A stretch of DNA of 64,000 nucleotides from CAYQQU01 sp964419545. GTDB taxonomy: Bacteria; Bacteroidota; Bacteroidia; Chitinophagales; Saprospiraceae. Numbering within the stretch: position 1 is the stretch's first letter; each line of letters begins with the position of its first letter. A program made the translations under genes and the position numbers. The notes below the pieces were generated by a model. It made no database searches, was not told where the DNA came from, and worked only from the letters and a program-made list of their open reading frames with translations. The stretch lies in assembly GCA_964419545.1 (NCBI GenBank), contig CAYQQU010000021.1:15844-79843 (forward strand), in the 5' to 3' direction. Shown piece by piece: positions 33,543-41,597 of the stretch.

Positions 33543-34448
33543 TTACTGTTTTTCCATCGGCTTGGCCTTTTTGATAGTCGGCATTTCGCCTTTGGCCATT
33601 TTGGACCATTCGGCGATGGAGGCCTTATTCATGCGAATGTAATCGTTGTTGTTGGACTTTTGTGCGTCAGCGAGGGATTTCTCGGCTACCTTGATCGCTT
33701 CGCTATACTCTTTCATATCCGCCAGGATGAGGGCCTCGCGGCGCAGTTGCCAGAAGCGGGCGTCGTCCTTGGCAGTAACTTTGCGGACGTATTTCAGGGC
33801 CTTGTCCAGGTCTTCACCCTGGTTGTGCAGATAGGTGCCCATTGCGAAGTAGTCCTGATCGCTGGGGCCGGCCAGCATCTTCTCGAATTGGGTGTTGACC
33901 TGCTTTTCGGTGTGGACGGCGAGCGGAAGGACCACTTTGGTGTTTTCCCACTTCAGGTAAATATTGGCGTCCTGTCCGCTGACGTCGCTCAGGCCGATGG
34001 TAAAAGATTCGACCTGGCTTTTCGTCTTCTGCGTTTTCACGGAGAAGGCTGCGGCCGGTTCTTTTTCCAGGTAGCTGCTCCAGCTTCCCGACTCATAGGG
34101 GTAGAGCATGAACTTCCATTCGCTATCGGTCGGCACCGTCAGGACGGCGTAGCTGCCGGCTTCCAGGTCTTCCCCGGCCAGCATTACGTCTTCGCTGAAC
34201 GTAAACTTAGTAGCGGCGTTGGCGCCGGTTCTCCAGGTTTCGCCGAACGGAACGAGGCCGTCGGCGGCAAAGATGGTGCGGTCTTTTACGCCCGGGCGGC
34301 TGTATTCGATAGTAACATCCGTCAGGCCTACCGTTTGCATGACCTTAGCGGCAGGGCTGGGGGCCGGCGTGCGCAGCTGGGCCTTCAGCGAGCTGTAGGT
34401 GGTCAGCATCAGCGCGAATACGAGGATACTTAGGACGAGTTTCTTCAT
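33543..34448 (-). CDS. Secreted DUF2911 protein
   Basis: A 301-residue protein with a signal peptide (MKKLVLSILVFALMLTTYSS) and a DUF2911 domain (~residues 30-175). Family-typical stretches are SPAAKVMQTVGLTDVTIEYSRPGVK (parts), WRTGANAATKFTFSEDV, AGSYAVLTVPT and LYPYESGSWSSY. The C-terminal third is helical and TPR-like (LDKALKYVRKVTAKD, SEAIKVAEKSLADA). DUF2911 proteins are common in Bacteroidota and have no assigned activity; the location is probably periplasmic. A perfect -7 element lies about 43 bp upstream. Confidence 0.9.
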   Translation of the reverse strand: MKKLVLSILVFALMLTTYSSLKAQLRTPAPSPAAKVMQTVGLTDVTIEYSRPGVKDRTIFAADGLVPFGETWRTGANAATKFTFSEDVMLAGEDLEAGSYAVLTVPTDSEWKFMLYPYESGSWSSYLEKEPAAAFSVKTQKTKSQVESFTIGLSDVSGQDANIYLKWENTKVVLPLAVHTEKQVNTQFEKMLAGPSDQDYFAMGTYLHNQGEDLDKALKYVRKVTAKDDARFWQLRREALILADMKEYSEAIKVAEKSLADAQKSNNNDYIRMNKASIAEWSKMAKGEMPTIKKAKPMEKQ

Positions 34449-34490
34449 CGCAACGTGGTTTTGGATTTGGATTCATTAATTTTCGTCGTG

Positions 34491-34498
34491 CAAAATTA
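34491..34498 (-). promoter_or_regulatory. -7 element for the DUF2911 gene
   Basis: The minus strand reads TAATTTTG, a perfect TAnnTTTG, 42 bp upstream of the ATG at 34448. No clear -33 TTG is seen. Confidence 0.5.
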
Positions 34499-34619
34499 AA
34501 GTTTTTAACTTCCTGAACCGTTTTTTGCTGCAGGCTTTCACATTTTTTTAAGAAATGCAGCCCTTTCCTCATTGCAGAAAAATAAGCAGATTGCAGCTTT
34601 CCAAAAAGAAAACAGATCG

Positions 34620-35819
34620 ATGTCACGACCTCTTCCATTGATTCCCGCCGTTCAGCATTACGCCTGGGGGGGATACGATTTTATTCCCCAGCTTTTGGGC
34701 ATTGCCAATCCTGATCACAAGCCTTACGCGGAGCTTTGGATGGGGGCCCATCCCCGGGGCGTCGCGCGCTTGCGGCTGGATGGGGCGCAACCGGCCGTCC
34801 CGGAATGGCTGGCGGAAGATCCGGCCGGCCGGCTGGGGCAGGATGTAGTCCGGCAATTTGGTCCGCAATTGCCTTTTTTGTTCAAGGTGCTCGACGTGCG
34901 CCGCATGCTGTCCATTCAGGCGCATCCCAACAAAGCGCAGGCAGAAGCGGGATTTGCCCGCGAAAATGCAGCAGGCGTCCCGGTGGATGCGCCGCACCGC
35001 AATTTCAAGGACGACAACCACAAGCCGGAAGTAATGGTCGCCCTGACCGACTTCTGGCTCCTGCACGGTTTTCGACCCGGATCGGAGATAAAGCGCATGC
35101 TTACGGAGGTCCGGGAATTTCGGGCATTGACGCCCCATTTTGACGGATCGGATATCAAAAAGTTATATGCCTTTGTGATGAGCTTACCGCAGCCGGAAGT
35201 CGACCGGTTGTTACATCCGCTGCGGGAACGGCTCACGGCCGAAGCGCCGCGGGATAAAGATCAGCCGGATTACTGGGCCCTGGAGGCTTTTCGTGACTAC
35301 GACAGCGCGGAGGGTCATAGTGACCGGGGAATCTTTTCGATTTACTTGTTGAACTTGGTCCGGCTGGCGCCCGGGGAAGGCATCTTTCAGGCAGCGGGTG
35401 TTCCCCATGCCTATCTGGAAGGCGTCAACATGGAACTGATGGCCAATTCGGACAACGTGTTCCGGGGCGGGCTGACCCCTAAGCATATGGACCCCGAGGC
35501 TTTGATGCATCACCTGGTTTTTGAGTCGGTCGACCCGCAGATATTGACGGGTGAACGGCTTTCTTCCGCCGAGGTCACTTATCCGACGCCGGCGCCCGAC
35601 TTTGTGTTGAGCCGCGTCGATATCAGGTCGAAGGAGTCTTATAGGTGCGGACCGTCGAGGGGGCCCGAGGTGCTTATCGTCACTGAAGGCGAAGTGCTGA
35701 TCGACGAACAGCTGAAAATGCCGAGGGGCGATGCTTTTTTCGTGCCCCACGGCGTAGCGTATACCATCACCGGGCAGGAAAGCGAGAACCAGCTCTTTCG
35801 GGCGGCTGTCCCGGTATAA
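34620..35819 (+). CDS. manA: Mannose-6-phosphate isomerase, class I
   Basis: Interconverts mannose-6-phosphate and fructose-6-phosphate; a zinc-dependent cupin enzyme of 399 residues, normal for class I. Features: IPAVQHYAWGGYDFI at the N-terminus, the zinc-binding SIQAHPNKAQAE, KPEVMVALTDFWLLHGF, VPHAYLEGVNMELMANSDNVFRGGLTPK (in parts), and a C-terminal cupin strand (EVLIVTEGEVLI). ATG 34620 gives MSRPLPLIPAVQHYAWGG, matching family N-termini; the frame is open to a TTG at 34572. It could feed mannose into the glycosyltransferase operon 4 kb away, but that is only a guess. The 3' side carries a full copy of the dispersed element. Confidence 0.95.
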   Translation: MSRPLPLIPAVQHYAWGGYDFIPQLLGIANPDHKPYAELWMGAHPRGVARLRLDGAQPAVPEWLAEDPAGRLGQDVVRQFGPQLPFLFKVLDVRRMLSIQAHPNKAQAEAGFARENAAGVPVDAPHRNFKDDNHKPEVMVALTDFWLLHGFRPGSEIKRMLTEVREFRALTPHFDGSDIKKLYAFVMSLPQPEVDRLLHPLRERLTAEAPRDKDQPDYWALEAFRDYDSAEGHSDRGIFSIYLLNLVRLAPGEGIFQAAGVPHAYLEGVNMELMANSDNVFRGGLTPKHMDPEALMHHLVFESVDPQILTGERLSSAEVTYPTPAPDFVLSRVDIRSKESYRCGPSRGPEVLIVTEGEVLIDEQLKMPRGDAFFVPHGVAYTITGQESENQLFRAAVPV

Positions 35820-35842
35820 CCGGGGAGGGGCGAGTATTTTGT

Positions 35843-36017
35843 ACCCGGATTATTTATGGATTCATCCTTTGTGAAGCCAAACTGCCCGCCATTCTGCCCC
35901 GTTAGGGTCGATACGCACCGTATCTGGGAATACCTGCCTGCAGCAGGCGTGTCGCCCGCCTGTACGAACGCAAGCCTGAAAACCGTCATGACAAAGAATC
36001 CATGAATAATCCGGGTT
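35843..36017. repeat. Dispersed inverted-end element, full copy A (175 bp)
   Basis: Left end ACCCGGATTATTTATGGATTC (35843-35863) and right end starting GAATCCATGAATAATCC (35996-36017) are inverted repeats with one mismatch. Interior blocks shared with copies B and C are CATTCTGCCCCG, CACCGTAT and CGAACGCAAGCCTG, then ACCGTCATGA. It fills the gap between manA and the convergent protease gene, with no coding potential. Confidence 0.8.
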
Positions 36018-36064
36018 AACGAAGTATAGCGCCAAAGGAAGCAGTCAGTTTTTCCACCCAACAA

Positions 36065-37177
36065 TCAGTAGGAGCTTATCGTTTCGTCGATGCCTTTCAG
36101 GATGATGTTATTGCGTTGCTGCAGCCGTCCGTTGCGATAAAATTCGAGAGAGATGCGGTCGCCCGGGCGGAAGCGCGCCACTTGTTCTTGTAGTTCCGGC
36201 ACGCTATTGGTAGGTATGTTGTTGATGGTCATGATGACGTCGCCGGTGCGCAGGCCGGCGGAGGAGGCGCTGCTGTTGCGATTGACGTCGGTGATAAAAA
36301 CGCCGGACACCGAAGGGAGGTCCACTTTGGCGGCAATATCTTCGTTGACTTCCGTGATGGCCACGCCCAGGATGGCTCGTTTTACCGTGCCGAATTCCCG
36401 GATATCGTTAACCACTTTGCGCACCAGGTTGGCGGGGATAGCGAAGGAATACCCTTCGTAGCCGCCCGATTCGGAAATGATCGCTGTATTGATCCCGATG
36501 AGTTCGCCGTGGGTATTTACCAGTGCGCCGCCGCTATTGCCCGGGTTGACCACCGCGTCGGTCTGGATGAAGGACTCGATGGAATACGGCCCGGAAAGGA
36601 TATTGATATTGCGTGCTTTCGCGCTGACGATACCTGCGGTGACGGTGGAGTTCAGGTTGAAGGGGTTGCCGACGGCCAGGACCCATTCTCCGACCTGCAC
36701 ATTGTCGGAGTCGCCGAACCGGATGGGGCGCAGGCCCGAAATATTGGCTTTCAGGAGCGCCAGGTCGGTCATGCGGTCGATGCCGACCAGCCGCGCTTCC
36801 ACTTTGCGTTTGTCGGGAAAAGTGATCTCGAAGTTGGCGCCGTCTTCGATGACATGTTGATTGGTGATGATATAGCCGTCAGTAGAGACGATGACCCCCG
36901 AACCGGAGGATAGGCGATATTCCGTGGCGCTATAGGTTACGATGTTGACGACCGCGCCGGTGACCAGGTTGGAGACGGCTGTGAAATCTACCGGCAATTC
37001 AGCCGCCCAGGCGCGCGGGCTGGCATTGACCGGAAGCTCGGAAGGCAGATTGACCAGTTGGGCCGGGGTATCCGAAGCCGCCGGAGCAGGTTGGGGCGGA
37101 TAGAGCTGAGTAAAAAGGAAAAAAGCGAGTACGGTGCCGATAACTCCAACCAGGGTATGGGAAATGATGTATTTCAT
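36065..37177 (-). CDS. HtrA/DegP-type periplasmic serine protease with one PDZ domain
   Basis: A 370-residue envelope protease. One N-terminal hydrophobic segment (VGVIGTVLAFFLFTQL) anchors or exports it. The trypsin-like catalytic triad is visible: His in TNQHVIEDG, Asp in DRMTDLALLK, Ser in GNSGGALVN. A single PDZ domain follows (SGVFITDVNRNSSASSAGLRTGDVI in parts, ~residues 275-360). The one-PDZ, membrane-anchored layout is DegS-like, but family members here usually act in general protein quality control. ATG 37177 is clear. It is transcribed toward copy A of the dispersed element. No -7 element was found upstream. Confidence 0.93.
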   Translation of the reverse strand: MKYIISHTLVGVIGTVLAFFLFTQLYPPQPAPAASDTPAQLVNLPSELPVNASPRAWAAELPVDFTAVSNLVTGAVVNIVTYSATEYRLSSGSGVIVSTDGYIITNQHVIEDGANFEITFPDKRKVEARLVGIDRMTDLALLKANISGLRPIRFGDSDNVQVGEWVLAVGNPFNLNSTVTAGIVSAKARNINILSGPYSIESFIQTDAVVNPGNSGGALVNTHGELIGINTAIISESGGYEGYSFAIPANLVRKVVNDIREFGTVKRAILGVAITEVNEDIAAKVDLPSVSGVFITDVNRNSSASSAGLRTGDVIMTINNIPTNSVPELQEQVARFRPGDRISLEFYRNGRLQQRNNIILKGIDETISSY

Positions 37178-37457
37178 GGTCCTACTATTTTTTGGATATA
37201 TTCCTTTCCGGCCAATTGGGGGGCTGATTGCCGTCCTGTATCCTATAACGCCGTAAAACCTCGTTTCAGGTATAAGGACAGTTCCGAAATAGTAACCGTT
37301 GCGCTACGTCTAATTTAACCATCCGTTTTAACAAAAGGTTACCAATAGCGCAAAAAAATGGCCGTCCGGTTCCGGACGGCCTCCAGGACAAACATGAGAA
37401 AACCACTTACAGGTATAGAGAAGAGGACAATTGCAAACCGTATGATCGGGCTATTTT
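37178..37457. other. Gene-free region between the protease start and repeat copy B
   Basis: Together with 37458-37695 this makes a 518 bp gene-free stretch. This part should hold the protease promoter, which I cannot place, and contains the minus-strand terminator described at 37352-37381. A short open frame here overlaps the repeat and has no coding character. Confidence 0.5.
37352..37381 (-). terminator. Minus-strand terminator downstream of the glucosaminidase gene
   Basis: GGCCGTCCGG (37360-37369) and CCGGACGGCC (37372-37381) form a stem; on the minus strand it is followed by ATTTTTTTGCG. It lies about 315 bp beyond the glucosaminidase stop, so that transcript would carry repeat copy B in its 3' untranslated region. 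Confidence 0.7.
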
Positions 37458-37636
37458 GCCCGGATTATTCATGTATTGATCTATTCCCGCCCGCCATTCT
37501 GCCCCGCTCACTCACCGTATCTGGATCTGGGGATACCCGCCTGCAACAGGCCGGCGCCTCCACGTCCATGTCGCCCGTCTGCGCGAACGCAAGCCTGTCA
37601 ACCGTCATGATGAAGAACCCATAAATAATCCGGGGT
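37458..37636. repeat. Dispersed inverted-end element, full copy B (about 179 bp)
   Basis: Left end GCCCGGATTATTCATG and right end CCCATAAATAATCCGGGGT are inverted. The interior shares CCGCCATTCTGCCCCG, CACCGTATCTGG, CGAACGCAAGCCTGTCAACC and GTCATGATGAAGAA with copies A and C, and carries extra bases relative to copy C. It is followed 40 bp later by a solo right end. Confidence 0.8.
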
Positions 37637-37676
37637 AGGCGGTTTCGGCCCGCCGTTCTTTTCTCATCCGCCCGTT

Positions 37677-37699
37677 AACCCATGAATAATCCGGGTTAA
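37677..37699. repeat. Solo right end of the dispersed element overlapping a stop codon
   Basis: AACCCATGAATAATCCGGGT followed by TAA is a perfect right end. The minus-strand stop codon of the glucosaminidase gene (37696-37698) lies within its last bases. Confidence 0.7.
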
Positions 37700-38505
37700 T
37701 CGAGCAGATAGAGCTGATATTTTTCGATGATCTCTACCAGTTGCCTGGCGTAGCCATCGCGGCCGGCGCCGTAATCTGATTTTTGGAGCGCCCGGGCCCA
37801 TTTTTTGTAACTGTTGCCGGACCGGAACAACTGAGGGTAGTGATCTTGCAGCAGCTGACTGTGGGCGCGCCAGTTCTCCCAGGCGCTGTTGAAGGCCTGC
37901 CCGCGCAGCGGATGACCGAAATGGTTATTGTCCCGCAAAGCGGCGGGATGCTCCCCGGCTTTGCTTTCCAGGATGCCCTGCGCCATCTTGATGCTGGCGG
38001 GGATGCCGAATTTGGCCATCTCGGTGGCGGCTACCTTGCTGAAGCGCTGGATATACGACCGCACCTTCTTGTCGTCGAGCGCACCGGCGGTCACGTGGGG
38101 CACATGGTCTTCGGTGAGGTTCACCGTTTGGGCGAGGCTCATCGCATCCGCTTTCGCCGCCTCTTCTTCATCTCCGGCAATGGAGAGCGGCGAACGCATA
38201 TTGATGGAAAATTGCACGTCTTTCTTCAGGATAATAAAAACAGCCAGGGCCGCGATCCCGATTTTGACCCACGGAAGCTGCGTTCGCTCCAGAAAACCGC
38301 CGGCCAGCTTGTAAACCTGGTATTTGAACGCCACGTAGAATTTCCTCAAAACCATCAGCAAACGCCGCATCAGGCCGCTGACCGAAAAACCGCTGAAGGC
38401 AGGCGACCAGTGCTCGCGCTGCACCTGCCCGGGGTTTTCAAACAGATCACTTCTCCGCCGCCGTCGTTCCCGTATTTCATATTCTTTGGATGGATCAGGT
38501 CTCAT
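37696..38505 (-). CDS. Membrane-anchored glucosaminidase-domain protein
   Basis: A 269-residue peptidoglycan hydrolase candidate. ATG 38505 gives MRPDPSKEYEIRERRRRRS, a basic cytoplasmic tail, then a membrane helix (~residues 80-97, VKIGIAALAVFIIL). The C-terminal ~150 residues are a mannosyl-glycoprotein endo-N-acetylglucosaminidase-like domain: FGIPASIKMAQGILESKAG, then NNHFGH and the terminal SDYGAGRDGYARQLVEII. The Glu in GILES is the expected catalytic acid. Probably cleaves glycan strands in the periplasm. The frame is open to 38586 but that part overlaps the divergent regulatory region. It is divergent from a CI/LexA-like repressor gene. Confidence 0.88.
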   Translation of the reverse strand: MRPDPSKEYEIRERRRRRSDLFENPGQVQREHWSPAFSGFSVSGLMRRLLMVLRKFYVAFKYQVYKLAGGFLERTQLPWVKIGIAALAVFIILKKDVQFSINMRSPLSIAGDEEEAAKADAMSLAQTVNLTEDHVPHVTAGALDDKKVRSYIQRFSKVAATEMAKFGIPASIKMAQGILESKAGEHPAALRDNNHFGHPLRGQAFNSAWENWRAHSQLLQDHYPQLFRSGNSYKKWARALQKSDYGAGRDGYARQLVEIIEKYQLYLLD

Positions 38506-38531
38506 AGGTTTATTATGTTTGAAAACTTTTG

Positions 38532-38594
38532 TATCTTTAAGCCGAATCGACTTAAATATGGTGCTTGGATTTGTTTTGCACAACAAATATGCAA
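38532..38594. promoter_or_regulatory. Candidate operator region between the glucosaminidase and repressor genes
   Basis: Two inverted repeats with 9 bp spacers lie here: TTTAAG-n9-CTTAAA, starting near 38536, and TTGCA-n9-TGCAA at 38576-38594. TATCTTTA (38532-38539) is a 7-of-8 -7 match on the + strand, and CATATTTG is a 7-of-8 match on the minus strand inside the second repeat. This fits autoregulation by the adjacent repressor but is inference only. Confidence 0.4.
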
Positions 38595-38641
38595 CAAAAA
38601 GTTTTTAAAAGCAAATTTTTCAAAACACTTTATGGTATAAG

Positions 38642-39361
38642 ATGGGAAATTTTTCAGATAATATTGTAAATCAACGCTTTAAATCCGTCTTTCAGGAGTT
38701 GGAGCGGTTGAACCTGATCAAGGGAAAGTCCGACATCGCCAAGAAGCTGGGCACTTACAACCACGTCATCAACAGCATTCTGAAAGGACAGCGCAACATC
38801 ACGGTCGATCAGCTGAATCGCTTGTTCGATCATTACGGCATCGACGCCAACTTTCTGTTCGGCAATGCGGACTCTATTTTTCTGGACGGCATACCGGTGA
38901 GTGGCGACATTCCCGTTCGTTCTTACGAAGAGAAACAGCAGAGCGGCCGCCAAAACATTACGCTGGTGCCCGAACGGGCCATGGCCGGCTACGCCCTCGA
39001 ACACCAGGATCGCAGTTTCCTGGATTCGCTGCAGAAATTTTCCATCCCCAGTCTGGACGGTGAGCTCATCGCTTTTGAGATCAGCGGCGACAGCATGATG
39101 CCCACCATCACCAACGGCGATCTCGTCATCTGCCAGCCGCTCGAACGCGGTGATCCTATGCGCGACAACCACGTGTACGTCGTCGTGACCGACGTGGTGG
39201 TCACCAAACGCATTCAGCAAATCCGGGAAGGCAATAGCGTGGCGCGCCTGCGGCTGATCTCGGATAACGACGCCGTCTACAAACCGTATGAGGTGGAACT
39301 CGAAGAGATCCGGCAACTGCTGAAGGTGAAATGCCGGATGACCGATTACGCCATCGCCTGA
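38642..39361 (+). CDS. XRE-type repressor with S24/LexA-like self-cleavage domain
   Basis: A 239-residue transcriptional regulator. Residues ~8-75 form a helix-turn-helix of the XRE/CI type (KSDIAKKLGTYNHVINSILKG, then ITVDQLNRLFDHYGID). Residues ~130-225 are a peptidase S24 domain: the nucleophile Ser is in ISGDSMMPTI and the general-base Lys in VVVTKRI; the Ala-Gly cleavage-type dipeptide may be AMAGYA near residue 115. Such proteins repress target promoters and often lose binding on self-cleavage, but many Bacteroidota versions are housekeeping regulators. No phage genes are nearby. ATG 38642. The Nudix pseudogene starts 28 bp downstream. Confidence 0.9.
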   Translation: MGNFSDNIVNQRFKSVFQELERLNLIKGKSDIAKKLGTYNHVINSILKGQRNITVDQLNRLFDHYGIDANFLFGNADSIFLDGIPVSGDIPVRSYEEKQQSGRQNITLVPERAMAGYALEHQDRSFLDSLQKFSIPSLDGELIAFEISGDSMMPTITNGDLVICQPLERGDPMRDNHVYVVVTDVVVTKRIQQIREGNSVARLRLISDNDAVYKPYEVELEEIRQLLKVKCRMTDYAIA

Positions 39362-39389
39362 TGGCCTTCCCGATCTCAAGTATGGCGCC

Positions 39390-39778
39390 ATGCTCATTCG
39401 CGTAACCTGCGCCCTCATCCAGCACCGGGGAAAGTGGCTGGCGGCCCAGCGCCGGGCTGATCAGGACCCTCCCCTGAAATGGGAGTTCCCGGGCGGAAAG
39501 CTGGAGGCCGGCGAATCCGAGACGGAAGGCCTGATCCGGAAACCGACGAAGAGCTGGGCATCCAAATCCTGCCCCGGCGCCGGCTGCTTCCCAGCCTCCA
39601 CGATAACGGCCGCCGACGCATTGAACTGATCCCCTACGAGTGCGCGTGGGTGGGCGGCCGGCTGGAGCTGCGCGAGCACCGTCAGATCAAATGGCTGGCG
39701 CCTGCCGATCTGCCCGGTTACGATTGGTGCCCGGCCGACTTGCCCATCGTTCAGCAACTATTGCTGTTGAACACTTAG
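39390..39778 (+). pseudogene. Nudix hydrolase (MutT-like, 8-oxo-dGTPase type) broken by one frameshift
   Basis: The first frame reads MLIRVTCALIQHRGKWLAAQRR and WEFPGGKLEAGESETEGLIR, then turns to nonsense. The next frame picks up at once with DEELGIQILPRRRLLPS and continues to a natural MutT-type end (IKWLAPADLPGYDWCPADLP) and stop at 39778. Adding one G after 39539 would restore GKLEAGESETEGLIRETDEELGI, a complete Nudix box (G-x5-E-x7-RE-x-x-EE-x-G). The defect is thus a one-base loss inside the catalytic motif. Intact, the enzyme would be about 129 residues and would clean oxidised nucleotides. Either a true recent pseudogene or a sequencing error; the rest of the gene shows no decay, which favours error or a very recent event. 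Confidence 0.85.
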
Positions 39779-39780
39779 TA

Positions 39781-39818
39781 CAAAACAAAAGGGCGGCCTC
39801 CTGTTTGGAGAACCGCCC
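39781..39818 (-). terminator. Terminator downstream of the DUF3179 gene
   Basis: GGGCGG (39791-39796) and CCGCCC (39813-39818) form a stem with further TCC/GGA pairing inside. On the minus strand it is followed by CTTTTGTTTTG. It sits between the convergent Nudix pseudogene and the DUF3179 gene. Confidence 0.65.
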
Positions 39819-39929
39819 CTAGGGTCTTGCCCAGTATTAATCCCATGAAAACACAAAAGCGTAAAAATTAGCTTTTCGTCTCGGTGCAGCGCACCGCTTT
39901 TGAAGTTGGTCCGGCGGCGGCGCCGGCAT

Positions 39930-40967
39930 TCAGTCGTCCTCGCCGTAGCTCATGCTCATATCGCCGGGCTGGGCCAGCGGCGCGTTGATGCCGTCGTCGT
40001 AGAAGTAGACTTCGGTGTCGGGGTAAAAGGCGAACCAGGAAAACCAGTAGGTCGTCACCGAGGGCAATTCCCGGCCGTCGGCGGTGGTTACGCGGGCGGA
40101 TTGCGCTTCGGGGTTGAAGTGCACCTGGATGACTTCTCCCATCAACTCGTCGGTGATCGTCGTTGTTCCTTCGTAAGTCATCACCGAAAAGGGGTATGCT
40201 TTAAAAGCGCCGTAGCGTTCTACGCCGACCACCCGTTCGCGCAGGGGCATGATCTCGTTGGAGGCGCCTACGGGAAACATCAGGCGTTCCGAAGCGGTGA
40301 TCGAGTAGTAGGGGTCGATGTCGTAGTTGCGGTCGTAGCCGGTATTCTCCGACAACACCTTGGTATTGGGGTGCCGGGCTTTCCAGTCTGCCCAGGTGGT
40401 CACCTCCGTCGGGATGGCCTCCAGTTGGCGCCCCGATTCCCGGCCGGCAACGGCCTGCCCTTTGAGCTGCGACCAGAGCGACTCCGTGGCGCGGTCGTAG
40501 AACAAGAGGTTGTTGTTGAAAACCAGTCCGGACACGCCGAAATCCCTTACTTTTCCGTCAACCTTTCCATTAAAGGCGCGCCCGCTGGCGCAAAGCGGTG
40601 AATAAGTGACCACGACCGGTTCGCCGTCGGGGCCGAAGCGGTCGTTCACCACTTCGTGAAAGTTGAGGATCTTGGCCGGGTAGGCTTTGGCTTCTCCGGC
40701 GTGCGCGATGCCGACCACGAGGTCCCGGTCATCGAGAAAGCGCTGGCGGTCGCCCGGTACGAAACGCGGTTCCTGCAGGGCCGGTATCCCGTCTTTTCCG
40801 GGGCCGCCCGCATAGATTAAATCGGCTGGGATGGCCAGGTCGTGCAACTCAAAACCATTAGCGCACCAGATGCCGGCTTCGTTCTGTCTAACTTGTCCGT
40901 GCAGCCCGGCGCCGGTGAAAGCCAAGGCGATCAGCGCGCTCAGCAGAAAACGAACTATAGTGTTCAT
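39930..40967 (-). CDS. Secreted DUF3179 protein
   Basis: A 345-residue protein with a signal peptide (MNTIVRFLLSALIALAFTGAG). The body matches DUF3179: IPALQEPRFVPGDRQRFLDDRDLVVGI (in parts), AKAYPAKILNFHEVVND, VVVTYSPLCASGRAF with the conserved Cys, DFGVSGLVFNNNLLFYDR, ESLWSQLKGQAVAG, and HPNTKVLSENTGYDRNYD (parts). The family has no assigned activity; the conserved P-L-C and NNNLLFYDR motifs suggest a ligand-binding pocket. It is likely periplasmic. Stands alone; a terminator lies downstream. Confidence 0.92.
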   Translation of the reverse strand: MNTIVRFLLSALIALAFTGAGLHGQVRQNEAGIWCANGFELHDLAIPADLIYAGGPGKDGIPALQEPRFVPGDRQRFLDDRDLVVGIAHAGEAKAYPAKILNFHEVVNDRFGPDGEPVVVTYSPLCASGRAFNGKVDGKVRDFGVSGLVFNNNLLFYDRATESLWSQLKGQAVAGRESGRQLEAIPTEVTTWADWKARHPNTKVLSENTGYDRNYDIDPYYSITASERLMFPVGASNEIMPLRERVVGVERYGAFKAYPFSVMTYEGTTTITDELMGEVIQVHFNPEAQSARVTTADGRELPSVTTYWFSWFAFYPDTEVYFYDDGINAPLAQPGDMSMSYGEDD

Positions 40968-41087
40968 AGCAATCCAATTTTTTGCGTTAGTTAATTAAGT
41001 CCGAAAAAATGTGTTCGTCCCTACTTAAGCATAAAGCGTGCCAAAAACGTCTGCCGGAAAATCTCCTTATCTTGTCGTCCAAAAAAA

Positions 41088-41597
41088 ATGCGAACCTTTT
41101 TGATGATGCCGGTGCTCCTGGCGGCAGCCCATCTCCCGGGCCAGACGGCCTTCCTGGAAGAAGCGCAACAGAAATGGGAAAATGCCGCGGCCTATACGCT
41201 GGAACTGGCCGAGTTGATGCCCGATTCGGCTTATGCGTACCGGCCTGTTCCGGAGGTTCGGACTTTTGAAGAGCAGTTGCTGCATGCTGCGCGCAATATG
41301 AACTGGCTGACGAGCAGTTATCTGGGAGGAGAAAAAACGGATAAGGACCTGGAGCGCACCGGCCGGCCCAAGGAGGAAGTCATCGCCATTTTAGAAGAAA
41401 CGCTAAGCATGGCCGCCGAGGCAATCGCCAAGCTGACTGCGGAGCAGCTGGACGAGCAGGTGGATTTTTTCGCGGGTCCTATGAGTAAACGCCAGATCTT
41501 GCTGTTGCTTAACGACCACCTGACCCATCACCGCGGCCAGGCGATCATTTATCTGCGAATGGTGGGGGGAACGCCGCCCCGGTACCGGGGCTGGTAA
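41088..41597 (+). CDS. Exported DinB-superfamily protein
   Basis: A 169-residue four-helix-bundle protein of the DinB/YfiT superfamily. An N-terminal signal-like stretch (MRTFLMMPVLLAAAHLPGQ) suggests export. Metal-ligand type histidines are present in LLHAARNMNWL and in the C-terminal NDHLTHHRGQAIIYLR, the most conserved family segment. Superfamily members include metal-dependent thiol transferases; the activity here is unknown. ATG 41088 follows an A-rich stretch. Monocistronic by position; two small hairpins follow within 80 bp (41639-41673). Confidence 0.88.
   Translation: MRTFLMMPVLLAAAHLPGQTAFLEEAQQKWENAAAYTLELAELMPDSAYAYRPVPEVRTFEEQLLHAARNMNWLTSSYLGGEKTDKDLERTGRPKEEVIAILEETLSMAAEAIAKLTAEQLDEQVDFFAGPMSKRQILLLLNDHLTHHRGQAIIYLRMVGGTPPRYRGW

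Noticed and set aside
37358..37624. 88-codon open frame across repeat copy B
   Set aside because: It starts in a terminator stem and reads through the dispersed element; the same frame is not kept in copies A and C.
35843..37699. Possible CRISPR-like array from repeated CCGGATTAT motifs
   Set aside because: Copies are inverted pairs at irregular distances with conserved interiors, not direct repeats with unique spacers, and no cas gene is present.
38642..39361. Prophage suggested by a CI-like repressor
   Set aside because: No integrase, structural, lysis or packaging gene is found nearby; surrounding genes are ordinary chromosomal ones.
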